Below are positions 49,885-58,465 of a stretch of 64,000 bases of DNA, in pieces. The stretch covers positions 1 to 64,000 of the forward strand of contig NZ_FRBD01000020.1 of the NCBI RefSeq assembly GCF_900142525.1. Reading direction: 5' to 3'. A program made the position numbers and the translations under genes. Each line of letters opens with the position of its first letter. The first letter of the stretch is position 1. Below the pieces are notes generated by a model that was not told the DNA's origin, searched no databases, and worked only from the letters and a program-made list of their open reading frames with translations. This DNA comes from Xylanibacter ruminicola. GTDB taxonomy: Bacteria > Bacteroidota > Bacteroidia > Bacteroidales > Bacteroidaceae.

Positions 49885-49964
49885 CCTACGGATTTTACGG
49901 ATTTTACGGATTAATCTCTAAGATCGCAACACGAAAAAATATAAAAATCCGTATAATCCGTAGG
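49885..49964. repeat. CCTACGGATT inverted repeat between convergent genes
   Basis: CCTACGGATT at 49885-49894 and its complement at 49955-49964. The pairing extends to about 20 of 22 positions, and ACGGATTTT is repeated in tandem on the left arm. It lies between the EFR1 and yggS ends and probably acts as a terminator. Similar ACGGATTTT repeats are common in Bacteroidota intergenic DNA. Confidence 0.7.
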
Positions 49965-49974
49965 TAAAATAATA

Positions 49975-50649
49975 TTAATATACTCTTGGACCGAAGATTT
50001 TCGTTCCTACACGAATCATGGTGGAGCCGGTTTCGAGGGCTATGGGATAATCATCGCTCATGCCCCACGAACGCTCGCAGAAGGCATCATCATCGGCGAA
50101 GTATTCAGCTTTAACCTCGTCGAAGAAATCGCGGGCGATGCTCATCTCGCGGCGAATCTGCTCAGTATCCTCTACAAACGATGCCATCATCATCAATCCG
50201 CATATCTGCACGTTCTTCATCTCGCGCCACTCGCCGCCAGCCAATAGTTCGCGACAGGCATCGAGGGTAAGACCGTATTTGGTAGCCTCTTCGGCTATAT
50301 GCAGTTCCAGCAGCACTTTGATAACCCGGCCGCACTTCTCAGCCTGCTTGTTAATCTCGCGCAGAAGTTTGAGCGAATCAACAGCCTCGATCATCGACAC
50401 ATAGGGAGCTATGTACTTCACCTTGTTAGTCTGCAGATGGCCGATAAAGTGCCACTCAATATCAGTTGGCAGCGACTGGTGTTTCAATCGCAGCTCCTGT
50501 TCGTGACTCTCACCAAACACACGCTGACCTTCCTCGTATGCAGCCTCGATATACTCGTTGGGGTGATACTTAGAGATAGCCACAAGGCGAACGCCCTGTG
50601 GCAAATGGTCGATGACCTCGTGCAGATGAGATTTAACGTCGTAATCCAT
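49975..50649 (-). CDS. yggS: YggS-family PLP homeostasis protein
   Basis: A 224-residue single-domain TIM-barrel protein that binds pyridoxal phosphate at Lys27 (RLVAISKYHPNEYI) and buffers free PLP; no enzyme activity is known for the family. Typical text includes VFGESHEQEL, WHFIGHLQTNKVKYI, and the C-terminal GMSDDYPIALETGSTMIRVGTKIFG. It overlaps the stop of the DUF4494 gene by one base. Last gene of a three-gene unit. Confidence 0.95.
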   Translation of the reverse strand: MDYDVKSHLHEVIDHLPQGVRLVAISKYHPNEYIEAAYEEGQRVFGESHEQELRLKHQSLPTDIEWHFIGHLQTNKVKYIAPYVSMIEAVDSLKLLREINKQAEKCGRVIKVLLELHIAEEATKYGLTLDACRELLAGGEWREMKNVQICGLMMMASFVEDTEQIRREMSIARDFFDEVKAEYFADDDAFCERSWGMSDDYPIALETGSTMIRVGTKIFGPRVY

Positions 50650-51125
50650 TACTGCTGCTCGTATTCAGGCTTGTCGTTCGACTTGCCATACTCGTAGACA
50701 TCCATCAGAGTGGTCTCGGCTACCGAGGCAACCACATAATCGATCATGGTGCCACCCATCACCTCGTCGATGTTCTTCATGGCGCCATTCATTGAGCCTG
50801 CCTGAACAAGATAGGTAACAGTAGAGCGCTTCTCCTTCTCGGTCTTCTCGTCGATAGTAATGAACTGCAGCTTGGCCTTGTACCACTTATCGGCGATGTT
50901 ATCATCGGTAAAGAACACCTCCTTAAAGGCAGCCTTCTTGATATCTGCTACTTCAAATTCTCCGCTGATATATGACGACATCTCCTCGGTGATGCGAGTC
51001 TCGGCCTCGCTGAAGCTGAGTGCGTCTACTACATAATTCTCGTTTACTTTCTTCTGCAAGCCATCCTCCATTACCTTCTCGTAACGGATCTTGCATTCAA
51101 ACCACATTGCTGTTCTGCTTCTCAT
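50649..51125 (-). CDS. DUF4494 protein
   Basis: A 158-residue soluble protein containing MWFECKIRYEKVMEDGLQKK and ENYVVDALSFSEAETRITEE, typical of the Bacteroidota DUF4494 family of unknown function. The start at 51125 overlaps the upstream stop by four bases (ATGA) and fits coupled translation; an internal ATG six codons later is the alternative. It lies between a membrane pseudokinase and yggS, and all three are read as one unit. Confidence 0.85.
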   Translation of the reverse strand: MRSRTAMWFECKIRYEKVMEDGLQKKVNENYVVDALSFSEAETRITEEMSSYISGEFEVADIKKAAFKEVFFTDDNIADKWYKAKLQFITIDEKTEKEKRSTVTYLVQAGSMNGAMKNIDEVMGGTMIDYVVASVAETTLMDVYEYGKSNDKPEYEQQ

Positions 51126-52411
51126 TTCTTTTCTGTTTTATTCTTTTTTATTCCTAGATAATCTTTATCAAGCGCTTCCATCTTCTTGGTGGTAAGCTGG
51201 TCGATAATCTCGCTGGCTATGCGCTGCGACTTCTCATTGCCAAGGTTAGACGACTTAGCCAATTCGCTCTCTACCTTAGCAAGCTCCTCGGTCATAGAGC
51301 GACTGCGAGTCATGAAATCCTTCTCATTGAGGTTCATCTCCTTCTTATTATATACCTTATTGAGGATACGGTCGGCCTCCTTGGTAAACTGCTTACGGAA
51401 TATCTGTTCGGCCTTGGCCTCATACGCCTTCATCTCTCTCTCGTCGATAGTAACCGAATCCTTTGCACGCATCTGCTTGGCTACGATATTGGCGATGGTA
51501 GCCGAGTCGGCATCGGCACCCAGACCGTAAAGGAGGTTATTATCATCAAGCAAATCATCAGGTATAGGCTCCTCAACAGGCTCTACATACTCCACATCAT
51601 CAGGCTGTGGCAACATATAGAAGTAACCGCCCACGATGGCCAGCGCGATGGCGATGGCAGCAAAGCCCACCAGAGCCGTGCGGCGCATGTTCTTATAGTT
51701 AGTCAGGGCGTTATAGAACTCCTTGACCGATGCATAGCGGCGTTCGGGGTCGGCAGCTGTGGCACGCTTGATGACATAGCGCCACTCCATAGGCAGTCCG
51801 GCCGAGTGATACAACCAGTTGACGAACTTGGCCAGCGAGTAGACATCAGCACGGGCGGTAATCTCGCCACCAGCCAGCACCTCGGGGGCCACGTAATCCT
51901 CCAGTCCGTCGTAGAGCGTCTCCTGGTCGAGCTTGGCATAGAACGAGCCGTGGCACAGCAGGCGCACGCTCGAATCGTTTTTGCGGGCCAACACGTTGCA
52001 GGGTGCAAAACACACATGATAGATGCCCTTATCGTTTAGCAACTCGGTGATTTCGGCCAGGTCGTGAATGGTCTCGATGTCGAACGACTCACGCGCGATG
52101 ATAGCAGGATTCTCGTTAAGCAGCTGCTCGAAGGTGATGAAGTTGCCCACCTCTACGGCGATAGCATACACACCACCGTCGCCCTCGTTAGGCACAAAGT
52201 GCAGCTGGTGTTTGTTGGCCACCTTCTCCATGTCGGCAGCCTCGGTACGCACACAGTTGCTGAAGGCCACATGATCGGCCACCTCGTCGTGAAACTCCAC
52301 AAAGTTCGAGTACTTTCCATCTATCAACCGCTTGTAGAAGTAGCCGTATGGCAGACGTACTTTAGTGGTTTTCCTGACGTCGCGCGTTTCTAATAATTCC
52401 TCGAAATTCAT
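51122..52411 (-). CDS. Membrane pseudokinase
   Basis: A 429-residue protein. Residues about 15-240 follow a protein kinase fold but lack the catalytic residues: the HRD position reads HVC (132-134, in YHVCFAPCNV), the DFG position lies in LLCHGSF (151-157), and no VAxK lysine is evident. APE (175-177), the ADVYSLA aspartate Asp189 and the DPERRY helix are kept. A membrane helix (about 246-266) leads to an acidic linker and a charged coiled-coil region outside the membrane (about 300-415). It is probably a scaffold or ligand sensor, not an enzyme. First gene of the unit with DUF4494 and yggS. Confidence 0.82.
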   Translation of the reverse strand: MNFEELLETRDVRKTTKVRLPYGYFYKRLIDGKYSNFVEFHDEVADHVAFSNCVRTEAADMEKVANKHQLHFVPNEGDGGVYAIAVEVGNFITFEQLLNENPAIIARESFDIETIHDLAEITELLNDKGIYHVCFAPCNVLARKNDSSVRLLCHGSFYAKLDQETLYDGLEDYVAPEVLAGGEITARADVYSLAKFVNWLYHSAGLPMEWRYVIKRATAADPERRYASVKEFYNALTNYKNMRRTALVGFAAIAIALAIVGGYFYMLPQPDDVEYVEPVEEPIPDDLLDDNNLLYGLGADADSATIANIVAKQMRAKDSVTIDEREMKAYEAKAEQIFRKQFTKEADRILNKVYNKKEMNLNEKDFMTRSRSMTEELAKVESELAKSSNLGNEKSQRIASEIIDQLTTKKMEALDKDYLGIKKNKTEKK

Positions 52412-52430
52412 CGTTTGCTAAAATTTTGGT

Positions 52431-52439
52431 GCAAAAGTA
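52431..52439 (-). promoter_or_regulatory. -7 box of the pseudokinase operon
   Basis: The minus strand reads TACTTTTGC, 20 bases before the ATG at 52411. Confidence 0.65.
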
Positions 52440-52481
52440 AACAAATAAATCGAAAAAAAGCAAGTTTTAAAAATAATTTAG

Positions 52482-52490
52482 TACCTTTGC
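52482..52490 (+). promoter_or_regulatory. -7 box of the aminotransferase-permease unit
   Basis: TACCTTTGC lies 47 bases upstream of ATG 52538, divergent from the pseudokinase promoter. Confidence 0.7.
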
Positions 52491-52537
52491 ACCGCAAAAT
52501 GTAAAATTGTAAATAGTAAAAATAGTCAAATAGAAAG

Positions 52538-53743
52538 ATGCCTGAGATATCAGTACGCGGACTGGAGATGCCCGAGTCGCCTATCAGAAAACTCGCTCCA
52601 CTAGCAGTTGCCGCCAAAAAGAGAGGTACCAAGGTGTACCACCTGAACATCGGTCAGCCGGACCTGCCAACCCCACAAGTAGGACTCGACGCCTTGAAGC
52701 AGATAGACCGTGAAATCCTGGAGTATTCACCCTCGCAGGGCTATCAGAGCTATCGCGAGAAACTGGTAGACTATTACGCGAAGTACAATATCAACGTGAC
52801 TGCCGACGATATCATTATTACCAGCGGTGGTAGTGAGGCAGTACTTTTTGCATTCCTGAGCTGCCTGAACCCAGGCGACGAGATTATCGTGCCCGAGCCA
52901 GCTTATGCTAACTATATGGCATTCGCCATCTCAGCAGGAGCCAAAATCCGTACTATTGCTACAACTATCGAGGAAGGATTCAGCCTGCCTAAGGTAGAGA
53001 AGTTCGAAGAGCTGATCAACGAGCGCACACGCGCTATTATGATATGTAACCCAAACAACCCGACGGGTTACCTGTACACTCGCCGCGAGATGAACCAGAT
53101 ACGCGACCTGGTAAAGAAGTACGACCTGTATCTGTTCTCAGACGAGGTATATCGTGAGTACATCTACACAGGTTCGCCATATATCTCAGCCTGCCATCTG
53201 GAGGGTATTGAGCAGAACGTTATTCTGATTGACTCGGTATCAAAGCGTTATTCAGAGTGCGGTATCCGTATCGGCGCCCTGATTACCAAGAACCCAGAGG
53301 TACGTAAGGCCGTGATGAAATTCTGTCAGGCCCGACTTTCTCCCCCATTGATTGGACAGATAGTAGCCGAGGCATCGCTGGATGCACCAGAGGATTACTA
53401 TCGCGATGTGTACGATGAGTATGTGGAGCGCCGTAAGTGCCTGATTGACGGACTGAACCGTATTCCAGGCGTTTACTCGCCAATACCAATGGGCGCCTTC
53501 TACACCGTGGCCAAGTTGCCAGTAGACGATGCAGAGAAGTTCTGCCGCTGGTGCCTCTCGGAGTTTGAGTACGAGGGCGAGACAGTAATGATGGCTCCTG
53601 CTGCCGGATTCTACACCACCCCTGGTGCGGGTATCAATCAGGTTCGTATAGCCTACGTGCTGAAGAAGAAAGATCTGGAGCGCGCGCTAGTAGTGCTGCG
53701 CAAGGCACTTGAAGCATATCCAGGAAGAGTGGACGAAGAGTAA
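52538..53743 (+). CDS. Class I/II PLP-dependent aminotransferase
   Basis: A 401-residue fold-type I aminotransferase. PLP Lys236 lies in SVSKRYSECGIRIG, Asn174 in CNPNNPTGY and Asp202 in FSDEVY. GQPDLPTP at 39-46 is the usual substrate-binding loop. It resembles aspartate or aromatic aminotransferases of the Bacteroidetes type; the exact amino acid is not determined. A tandem 7-bp repeat starts at its stop codon and leads into the permease gene. Confidence 0.92.
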   Translation: MPEISVRGLEMPESPIRKLAPLAVAAKKRGTKVYHLNIGQPDLPTPQVGLDALKQIDREILEYSPSQGYQSYREKLVDYYAKYNINVTADDIIITSGGSEAVLFAFLSCLNPGDEIIVPEPAYANYMAFAISAGAKIRTIATTIEEGFSLPKVEKFEELINERTRAIMICNPNNPTGYLYTRREMNQIRDLVKKYDLYLFSDEVYREYIYTGSPYISACHLEGIEQNVILIDSVSKRYSECGIRIGALITKNPEVRKAVMKFCQARLSPPLIGQIVAEASLDAPEDYYRDVYDEYVERRKCLIDGLNRIPGVYSPIPMGAFYTVAKLPVDDAEKFCRWCLSEFEYEGETVMMAPAAGFYTTPGAGINQVRIAYVLKKKDLERALVVLRKALEAYPGRVDEE

Positions 53744-53762
53744 TTGATAATTGACAATTGAA
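53742..53762. repeat. Three 7-bp repeats spanning a stop and a start codon
   Basis: AATTGAT, AATTGAC and AATTGAA follow without gap. The array begins in the aminotransferase stop codon and contains the TTG start codon of the next gene in its last unit. Confidence 0.75.
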
Positions 53763-55005
53763 CTTTCCTCTATACATAGCTAAGAAGATATATAGTGATC
53801 AGGGCGACAAACGAAAAGTGAGTCGCCCAGCTATTCGTATAGCTACTATCGGAGTGGCTATCGGTCTGGCTGTGATGATAGTAACAGTTAGCGTGGTGTT
53901 GGGATTCAAGCACACCATCCGCGATAAGGTTGTGGGATTTGGCAGTCATATACAAGTACACAACATTCTGAACTATAATGGTGGCGACCCTCACCCCATC
54001 TGCGCCAACGATAGTCTGATGAAGGTTATCAGCCATTTGGATGGTGTAGCCCATGCCGAGCGCTTCAGTATGACACAGGGAATACTGAAAACAGACGAAG
54101 ACTTTCTGGGCGTGGCATTTAAAGGTATCGCAGCCGAATACGACACCACCTTTCTGAGCCAACACATCACCGAAGGTTCGATACCACAGTTCAGCGACTC
54201 AGCTAGTCACTACAAGTTGTTGATATCGAAAATGATAGCCGACAAGTTGCGACTGAAAGCCGGCGACAAGCTGTACGGCTACTTTATAGATAACGAAGAT
54301 GTAAGAACCCGTAAGTTCACCATCAGCGGCATATATCAGACCAACATGACACGCTTTGACGAGACATTGTGTTTTACCGACCTGTATACCGCTAACAAGC
54401 TGAACGGTTGGACTGAGAACCAAGCCACAGGCATAGAGGTACTGGTAAAAGACTTTAAGCACCTGGACGCTACAGCCAACGTGTTTATCGACAACGTGAA
54501 CCGCACAAGCGACGAACAAGGCAACGCGCTAACTACAGAGACCATCTACGAACTATACCCACAGGTATTCTCGTGGCTGGAACTGCTCGACATCAACGTG
54601 TGGATTATCCTGGCTCTGATGGTATGTGTGGCTGGATTCACCATGATTAGCGGACTGCTGATTATCATACTTGAGCGAACCCAGATGATAGGTATATTGA
54701 AAGCTCTGGGCGCCAGAAACAAAACGGTTCGCCACACATTCCTTTGGTTCTCGGTATTCATCATCAGCCAAGGATTGTTCTGGGGCAACATAGTAGGTAT
54801 TGGCATTGTTCTACTCCAACAGTATACAGGACTGATAGCACTCGACCCGCAGACATACTATGTGAGTGAGGCACCAATGGAACTGAATCTGCCACTCATA
54901 GCAATGATAAACGTAGCCACACTTTTGATATGTGTTTTCGTTTTAATTGCACCAAGTTACTTGATTTCGCATATCCACCCTGCGAAATCGATGAGATACG
55001 AGTAA
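53758..55005 (+). CDS. FtsX-like/LolC-LolE-type ABC permease
   Basis: A 415-residue protein with TTG start (MNFPLYIAKKIYSDQGDKRK is the expected N-terminus, so the non-ATG start is well supported). One membrane helix near residues 28-48, a large extracytoplasmic MacB-type domain (about 50-270), then three helices (about 275-400: IWIILALMVCVAGFTMISGL, FLWFSVFIISQGLFWGNIVG, LIAMINVATLLICVFVLIAP) and HPAKSMRYE at the end. It matches lipoprotein-releasing permeases. No ATP-binding partner is adjacent, so it must pair with one encoded elsewhere. Confidence 0.88.
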   Translation: MNFPLYIAKKIYSDQGDKRKVSRPAIRIATIGVAIGLAVMIVTVSVVLGFKHTIRDKVVGFGSHIQVHNILNYNGGDPHPICANDSLMKVISHLDGVAHAERFSMTQGILKTDEDFLGVAFKGIAAEYDTTFLSQHITEGSIPQFSDSASHYKLLISKMIADKLRLKAGDKLYGYFIDNEDVRTRKFTISGIYQTNMTRFDETLCFTDLYTANKLNGWTENQATGIEVLVKDFKHLDATANVFIDNVNRTSDEQGNALTTETIYELYPQVFSWLELLDINVWIILALMVCVAGFTMISGLLIIILERTQMIGILKALGARNKTVRHTFLWFSVFIISQGLFWGNIVGIGIVLLQQYTGLIALDPQTYYVSEAPMELNLPLIAMINVATLLICVFVLIAPSYLISHIHPAKSMRYE

Positions 55006-55030
55006 TTTTTTAAAAAATTGCACAAAAACA

Positions 55031-55063
55031 TTTGGTAGTGTGCAAAAAATGCATTACCTTTGC
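55031..55063 (+). promoter_or_regulatory. Promoter of the tandem acyl-CoA ligases
   Basis: TTTG at 55031-55034, 20 bases, TACCTTTGC at 55055-55063. It is located 28 bases before ATG 55092. Confidence 0.78.
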
Positions 55064-55091
55064 ACAAAATTTCAAAATTTGTGCAGTTTTA

Positions 55092-56750
55092 ATGGAACAA
55101 TTTAGCAGTTTTAATGCTTTAATACAGAAAGCCATAGTGAACAACTGGGACCAGGATGCCCTTACTGATTATCAGGGCATTACGCTCCAGTATCACGATG
55201 TTGCACGCAAAATCGAAAAAATCCATATATTATTTGAAAACAGCGGTGTAATAAAAGGAGATAAGATTGCCATCTGCGGTCGTAATTCAGCCCATTGGGC
55301 AGTAACATTCCTGGCTACACTTACCTATGGTGCCGTAGCTGTGCCTATTCTACACGAGTTTAATGGTGAGCAGATTCAGAATATTGTGAATCACTCAGGC
55401 TCCAAACTCTTGTTTATCGGAGATTTTGCGGTTAAGACAATCGATCCTGAAGCGATGCCATCACTTGAGGCTATTATCAATCTGCCCGACTTCTCGCTGT
55501 TTGTTTCAAGATCGGAAAAGATTACATACGCGCGCGAACATCTTAATATGATGTTTGGCAGCAAATATCCCAAGGCATTCAGGGCAGAGCATGTTAAGTA
55601 TCATGAAGACTCGGCTGAAGAATTGTCGATGATTAACTACACCAGCGGAACTACCGGATTCTCAAAGGGAGTAATGTTACCCTACCGCACCATCTGGAGC
55701 AACGTGGAGTTTTGTTTGCGCATACTTGGTCGCAACGTAAAGGCCGGCGACAACATGCTTAGCATTCTGCCTATGGCTCACATGTACGGAATGGCGGTAG
55801 AATTCCTTTTCGGATTCTGCAATGGATGCCATCTGTTCTTCCTGACCCGTCTGCCGAGTCCGGCCATCATAGCCGAGGCGTTTGCTACAGTAAAGCCATC
55901 AGTCATCATTACTGTTCCGTTGATTATTGAGAAGATTATACGTAAAAAAGTATTCCCAAAGATTCAGGATAATCGCATGCGCCTGCTGCTGGCTATGCCT
56001 ATAGTTAGCAAGAAGGTAAAGACACGCATCTGCAATGAGGTTTACAAAGCCTTTGGCGGCAACCTTTATGAAATTATCGTGGGCGGTGCCCCTCTCTCGA
56101 AAGAGGTTGAGGAGTTCCTGTTATCAATCGGATTCCCAATAACCGTTGGCTATGGCACTACAGAGTGCGCTCCGCTGATTTCGTTCAGCGACTATCACGA
56201 CTTTGCTGCCGGATCATGCGGAACACCAGTTGACCGCATGGAGGTAAAGATTCTGAGCCCAGACCCACAGAATATTGCAGGCGAGATTGTGGCCAAAGGT
56301 ACAAATGTAATGACAGGATATTACATGAACGAAGAGGCTACCCGCGAAGTGCTGGACGCAGATGGATGGTATCATACTGGCGATTTGGCAACAATGTCGG
56401 CCGACGGACATATTTTTATCCGTGGACGCTTGAAGAATATGCTACTGGGAGCTAACGGACAGAACGTATATCCAGAGGAAATAGAAGACAAGCTTAACAC
56501 GATGGCAATGGTGTCAGAAAGTCTGGTGATCCAGCGTGGCGACAAGCTGGTGGCTCTGGTACACCCCGATAAGGACGAGGTGGTTAGCTTTACCCGCGAG
56601 GAACTGGAGAATATCATGGAGCAGAACCGTCAGGAATTGAATAACATCCTGCCCGCATATAGTCGTATCTCGGCAATTGAACTCCAAGACGAGGAATTTG
56701 CCAAGACACCAAAGAAGAGTATCAAACGCTACCTATATAAGAATAACTAA
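55092..56750 (+). CDS. AMP-binding long-chain acyl-CoA ligase, copy 1
   Basis: A 552-residue ANL-superfamily enzyme starting MEQFSSFNALIQKAIVNNWD; an in-frame upstream start at 55032 overlaps the promoter. It has the P-loop MINYTSGTTGFSKGVMLPY, the YGTTECAPLIS motif, WYHTGDLATM and the C-terminal FAKTPKKSIKRYLYK lysine. It activates a fatty acid with ATP and transfers it to CoA. The gene lies six bases before a close paralogue with which it shares most of its length. Confidence 0.93.
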   Translation: MEQFSSFNALIQKAIVNNWDQDALTDYQGITLQYHDVARKIEKIHILFENSGVIKGDKIAICGRNSAHWAVTFLATLTYGAVAVPILHEFNGEQIQNIVNHSGSKLLFIGDFAVKTIDPEAMPSLEAIINLPDFSLFVSRSEKITYAREHLNMMFGSKYPKAFRAEHVKYHEDSAEELSMINYTSGTTGFSKGVMLPYRTIWSNVEFCLRILGRNVKAGDNMLSILPMAHMYGMAVEFLFGFCNGCHLFFLTRLPSPAIIAEAFATVKPSVIITVPLIIEKIIRKKVFPKIQDNRMRLLLAMPIVSKKVKTRICNEVYKAFGGNLYEIIVGGAPLSKEVEEFLLSIGFPITVGYGTTECAPLISFSDYHDFAAGSCGTPVDRMEVKILSPDPQNIAGEIVAKGTNVMTGYYMNEEATREVLDADGWYHTGDLATMSADGHIFIRGRLKNMLLGANGQNVYPEEIEDKLNTMAMVSESLVIQRGDKLVALVHPDKDEVVSFTREELENIMEQNRQELNNILPAYSRISAIELQDEEFAKTPKKSIKRYLYKNN

Positions 56751-56756
56751 TAGCAT

Positions 56757-58418
56757 ATGGAACATATACCTAGTTTTAACGCTCTGATACAGAAAAGTAT
56801 CATCGACAATTGGGATCGCGATGCCCTTACAGATTTTAAGGGACAGACGCTACAGTTTCATGACGTAGCCAGAAAAATCGAAAAGTTACACATACTTTTC
56901 GAAAACAGCGGAATACAGAAGGGCGACAAGATCGCCCTCTGCGGACGAAACTCATCACAATGGGCTGTGGCTTTCCTTGCCACACTTACCTATGGTGCTA
57001 TTGCCGTGCCCATTCTGCACGAGTTTAACGCCGAACAGGTACACAACATCGTCAACCACTCAGAAGCACGACTGCTCTTTGTGGGCGACCATGTGGCTAC
57101 AATTATCGATCCCCAGGCTATGCCTACACTTGAGGGTATCATTAACAACCCCGACTACTCGCTGATGCTGTCAAGAACCGACAAGCTGACTTATGCACGC
57201 GAGCATCTGAACGAGCTATACGGAAAGAAATTTCCCAAGTATTTCCGTAAGGAACATGTTAGCTACTACATAGAGCAGAGTCCTGAGGAACTGGCTGTTA
57301 TCAACTACACTAGCGGCACAACAGGATTCTCAAAGGGTGTGATGCTACCCTACCGCGCTCTTTGGTCGAACTACGACTTTGCCATCAGCGTACTGGGTAA
57401 CATCATTAAGGCAGGCGACAAGGTGATATCAATGTTGCCAATGGCCCACATGTACGGAATGGCATTCGAGTTTATATTCGAATTCCTGCACGGTTGTCAT
57501 GTGTACTACCTGAATCGCGTTCCATCGCCAGCCATCATTGCTCAGGCACTTCAGGAAGTTAAACCAAAAATCGTGATTGCCGTACCTCTGATTATCGAGA
57601 AGATTATCCGCAAGAAGGTTTTCCCAAAGATACAGAACAACCGTATGCGTCTGTTGCTACAGATGCCAGTCATCTCAAAGAAGGTTCGAGAGATGATTTG
57701 TCAGGAAGTACTGAAGGCTTTTGGTGGAAACATGTACGAGGTCATCATCGGCGGTGCAGCCCTGAACCAGGAGGTAGAACATTTCCTGAAGCGCATAGAC
57801 TTCCCATATACCGTGGGCTATGGCGCCACAGAGTGTGCACCCATCATCTGCTATCGCGATTATAAGACCTTTGCTCCAGGCTCTTGCGGATGCGCAGCCC
57901 TGCATCAGGAGGTAAAGATTGTATCGCCTGACCCAAGACGTATTCCTGGTGAGATTCTAACCAAAGGACCAAATGTGATGCTGGGTTACTACAAGAACCC
58001 TGAAGCTACTGCTGAGACTATTGACCGCGACGGATGGTATCACACAGGCGACCTTGGAACAATGGATGCCGATGGAAACGTGTTTATCAACGGACGTTCG
58101 AAGAACATGCTGCTTGGTCCTAACGGACAGAACATCTATCCTGAGGAGATTGAGGACAAGCTGAACTCGATGACTATGGTTGTAGAGAGCATCGTTGTAC
58201 AACGCGACAACAAGCTCGTAGCTTTGGTACATCCCGATATGGACGAAGCCAACAACATGGGATTCTCGGAAGAAGATCTGAAGAATATCATGGAGCAGAA
58301 CCGCAATGGTCTTAACGAGATTCTTCCAGCTTACGAAAAGATATCAGAGATAGAAATACACGAAGAAGAGTTTGAAAAGACGCCAAAGAAGAGTATCAAA
58401 CGCTATCTTTACAAATAA
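56757..58418 (+). CDS. AMP-binding long-chain acyl-CoA ligase, copy 2
   Basis: A 553-residue paralogue of the preceding gene, starting MEHIPSFNALIQKSIIDNWD. All ANL motifs are present (INYTSGTTGFSKGVMLPYRA, YGATECAPIICYRD, WYHTGDLGTMDADG, FEKTPKKSIKRYLYK). Differences cluster in the middle (acyl-binding region, about 210-390), which suggests another chain length preference after tandem duplication. Followed by a strong terminator. Confidence 0.93.
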   Translation: MEHIPSFNALIQKSIIDNWDRDALTDFKGQTLQFHDVARKIEKLHILFENSGIQKGDKIALCGRNSSQWAVAFLATLTYGAIAVPILHEFNAEQVHNIVNHSEARLLFVGDHVATIIDPQAMPTLEGIINNPDYSLMLSRTDKLTYAREHLNELYGKKFPKYFRKEHVSYYIEQSPEELAVINYTSGTTGFSKGVMLPYRALWSNYDFAISVLGNIIKAGDKVISMLPMAHMYGMAFEFIFEFLHGCHVYYLNRVPSPAIIAQALQEVKPKIVIAVPLIIEKIIRKKVFPKIQNNRMRLLLQMPVISKKVREMICQEVLKAFGGNMYEVIIGGAALNQEVEHFLKRIDFPYTVGYGATECAPIICYRDYKTFAPGSCGCAALHQEVKIVSPDPRRIPGEILTKGPNVMLGYYKNPEATAETIDRDGWYHTGDLGTMDADGNVFINGRSKNMLLGPNGQNIYPEEIEDKLNSMTMVVESIVVQRDNKLVALVHPDMDEANNMGFSEEDLKNIMEQNRNGLNEILPAYEKISEIEIHEEEFEKTPKKSIKRYLYK

Positions 58419-58430
58419 GAACAAAAAGAA

Positions 58431-58465
58431 AGCCTCTCGATAAATCGGGAGGCTATTATTTTTTT
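58431..58465 (+). terminator. Terminator of the ligase pair
   Basis: A 10-bp stem AGCCTCTCGA (58431-58440) with TCGGGAGGCT (58445-58454), one G-U pair, TAAA loop, T run to 58465. It overlaps the end of the opposing membrane protein gene by two bases. Confidence 0.85.
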
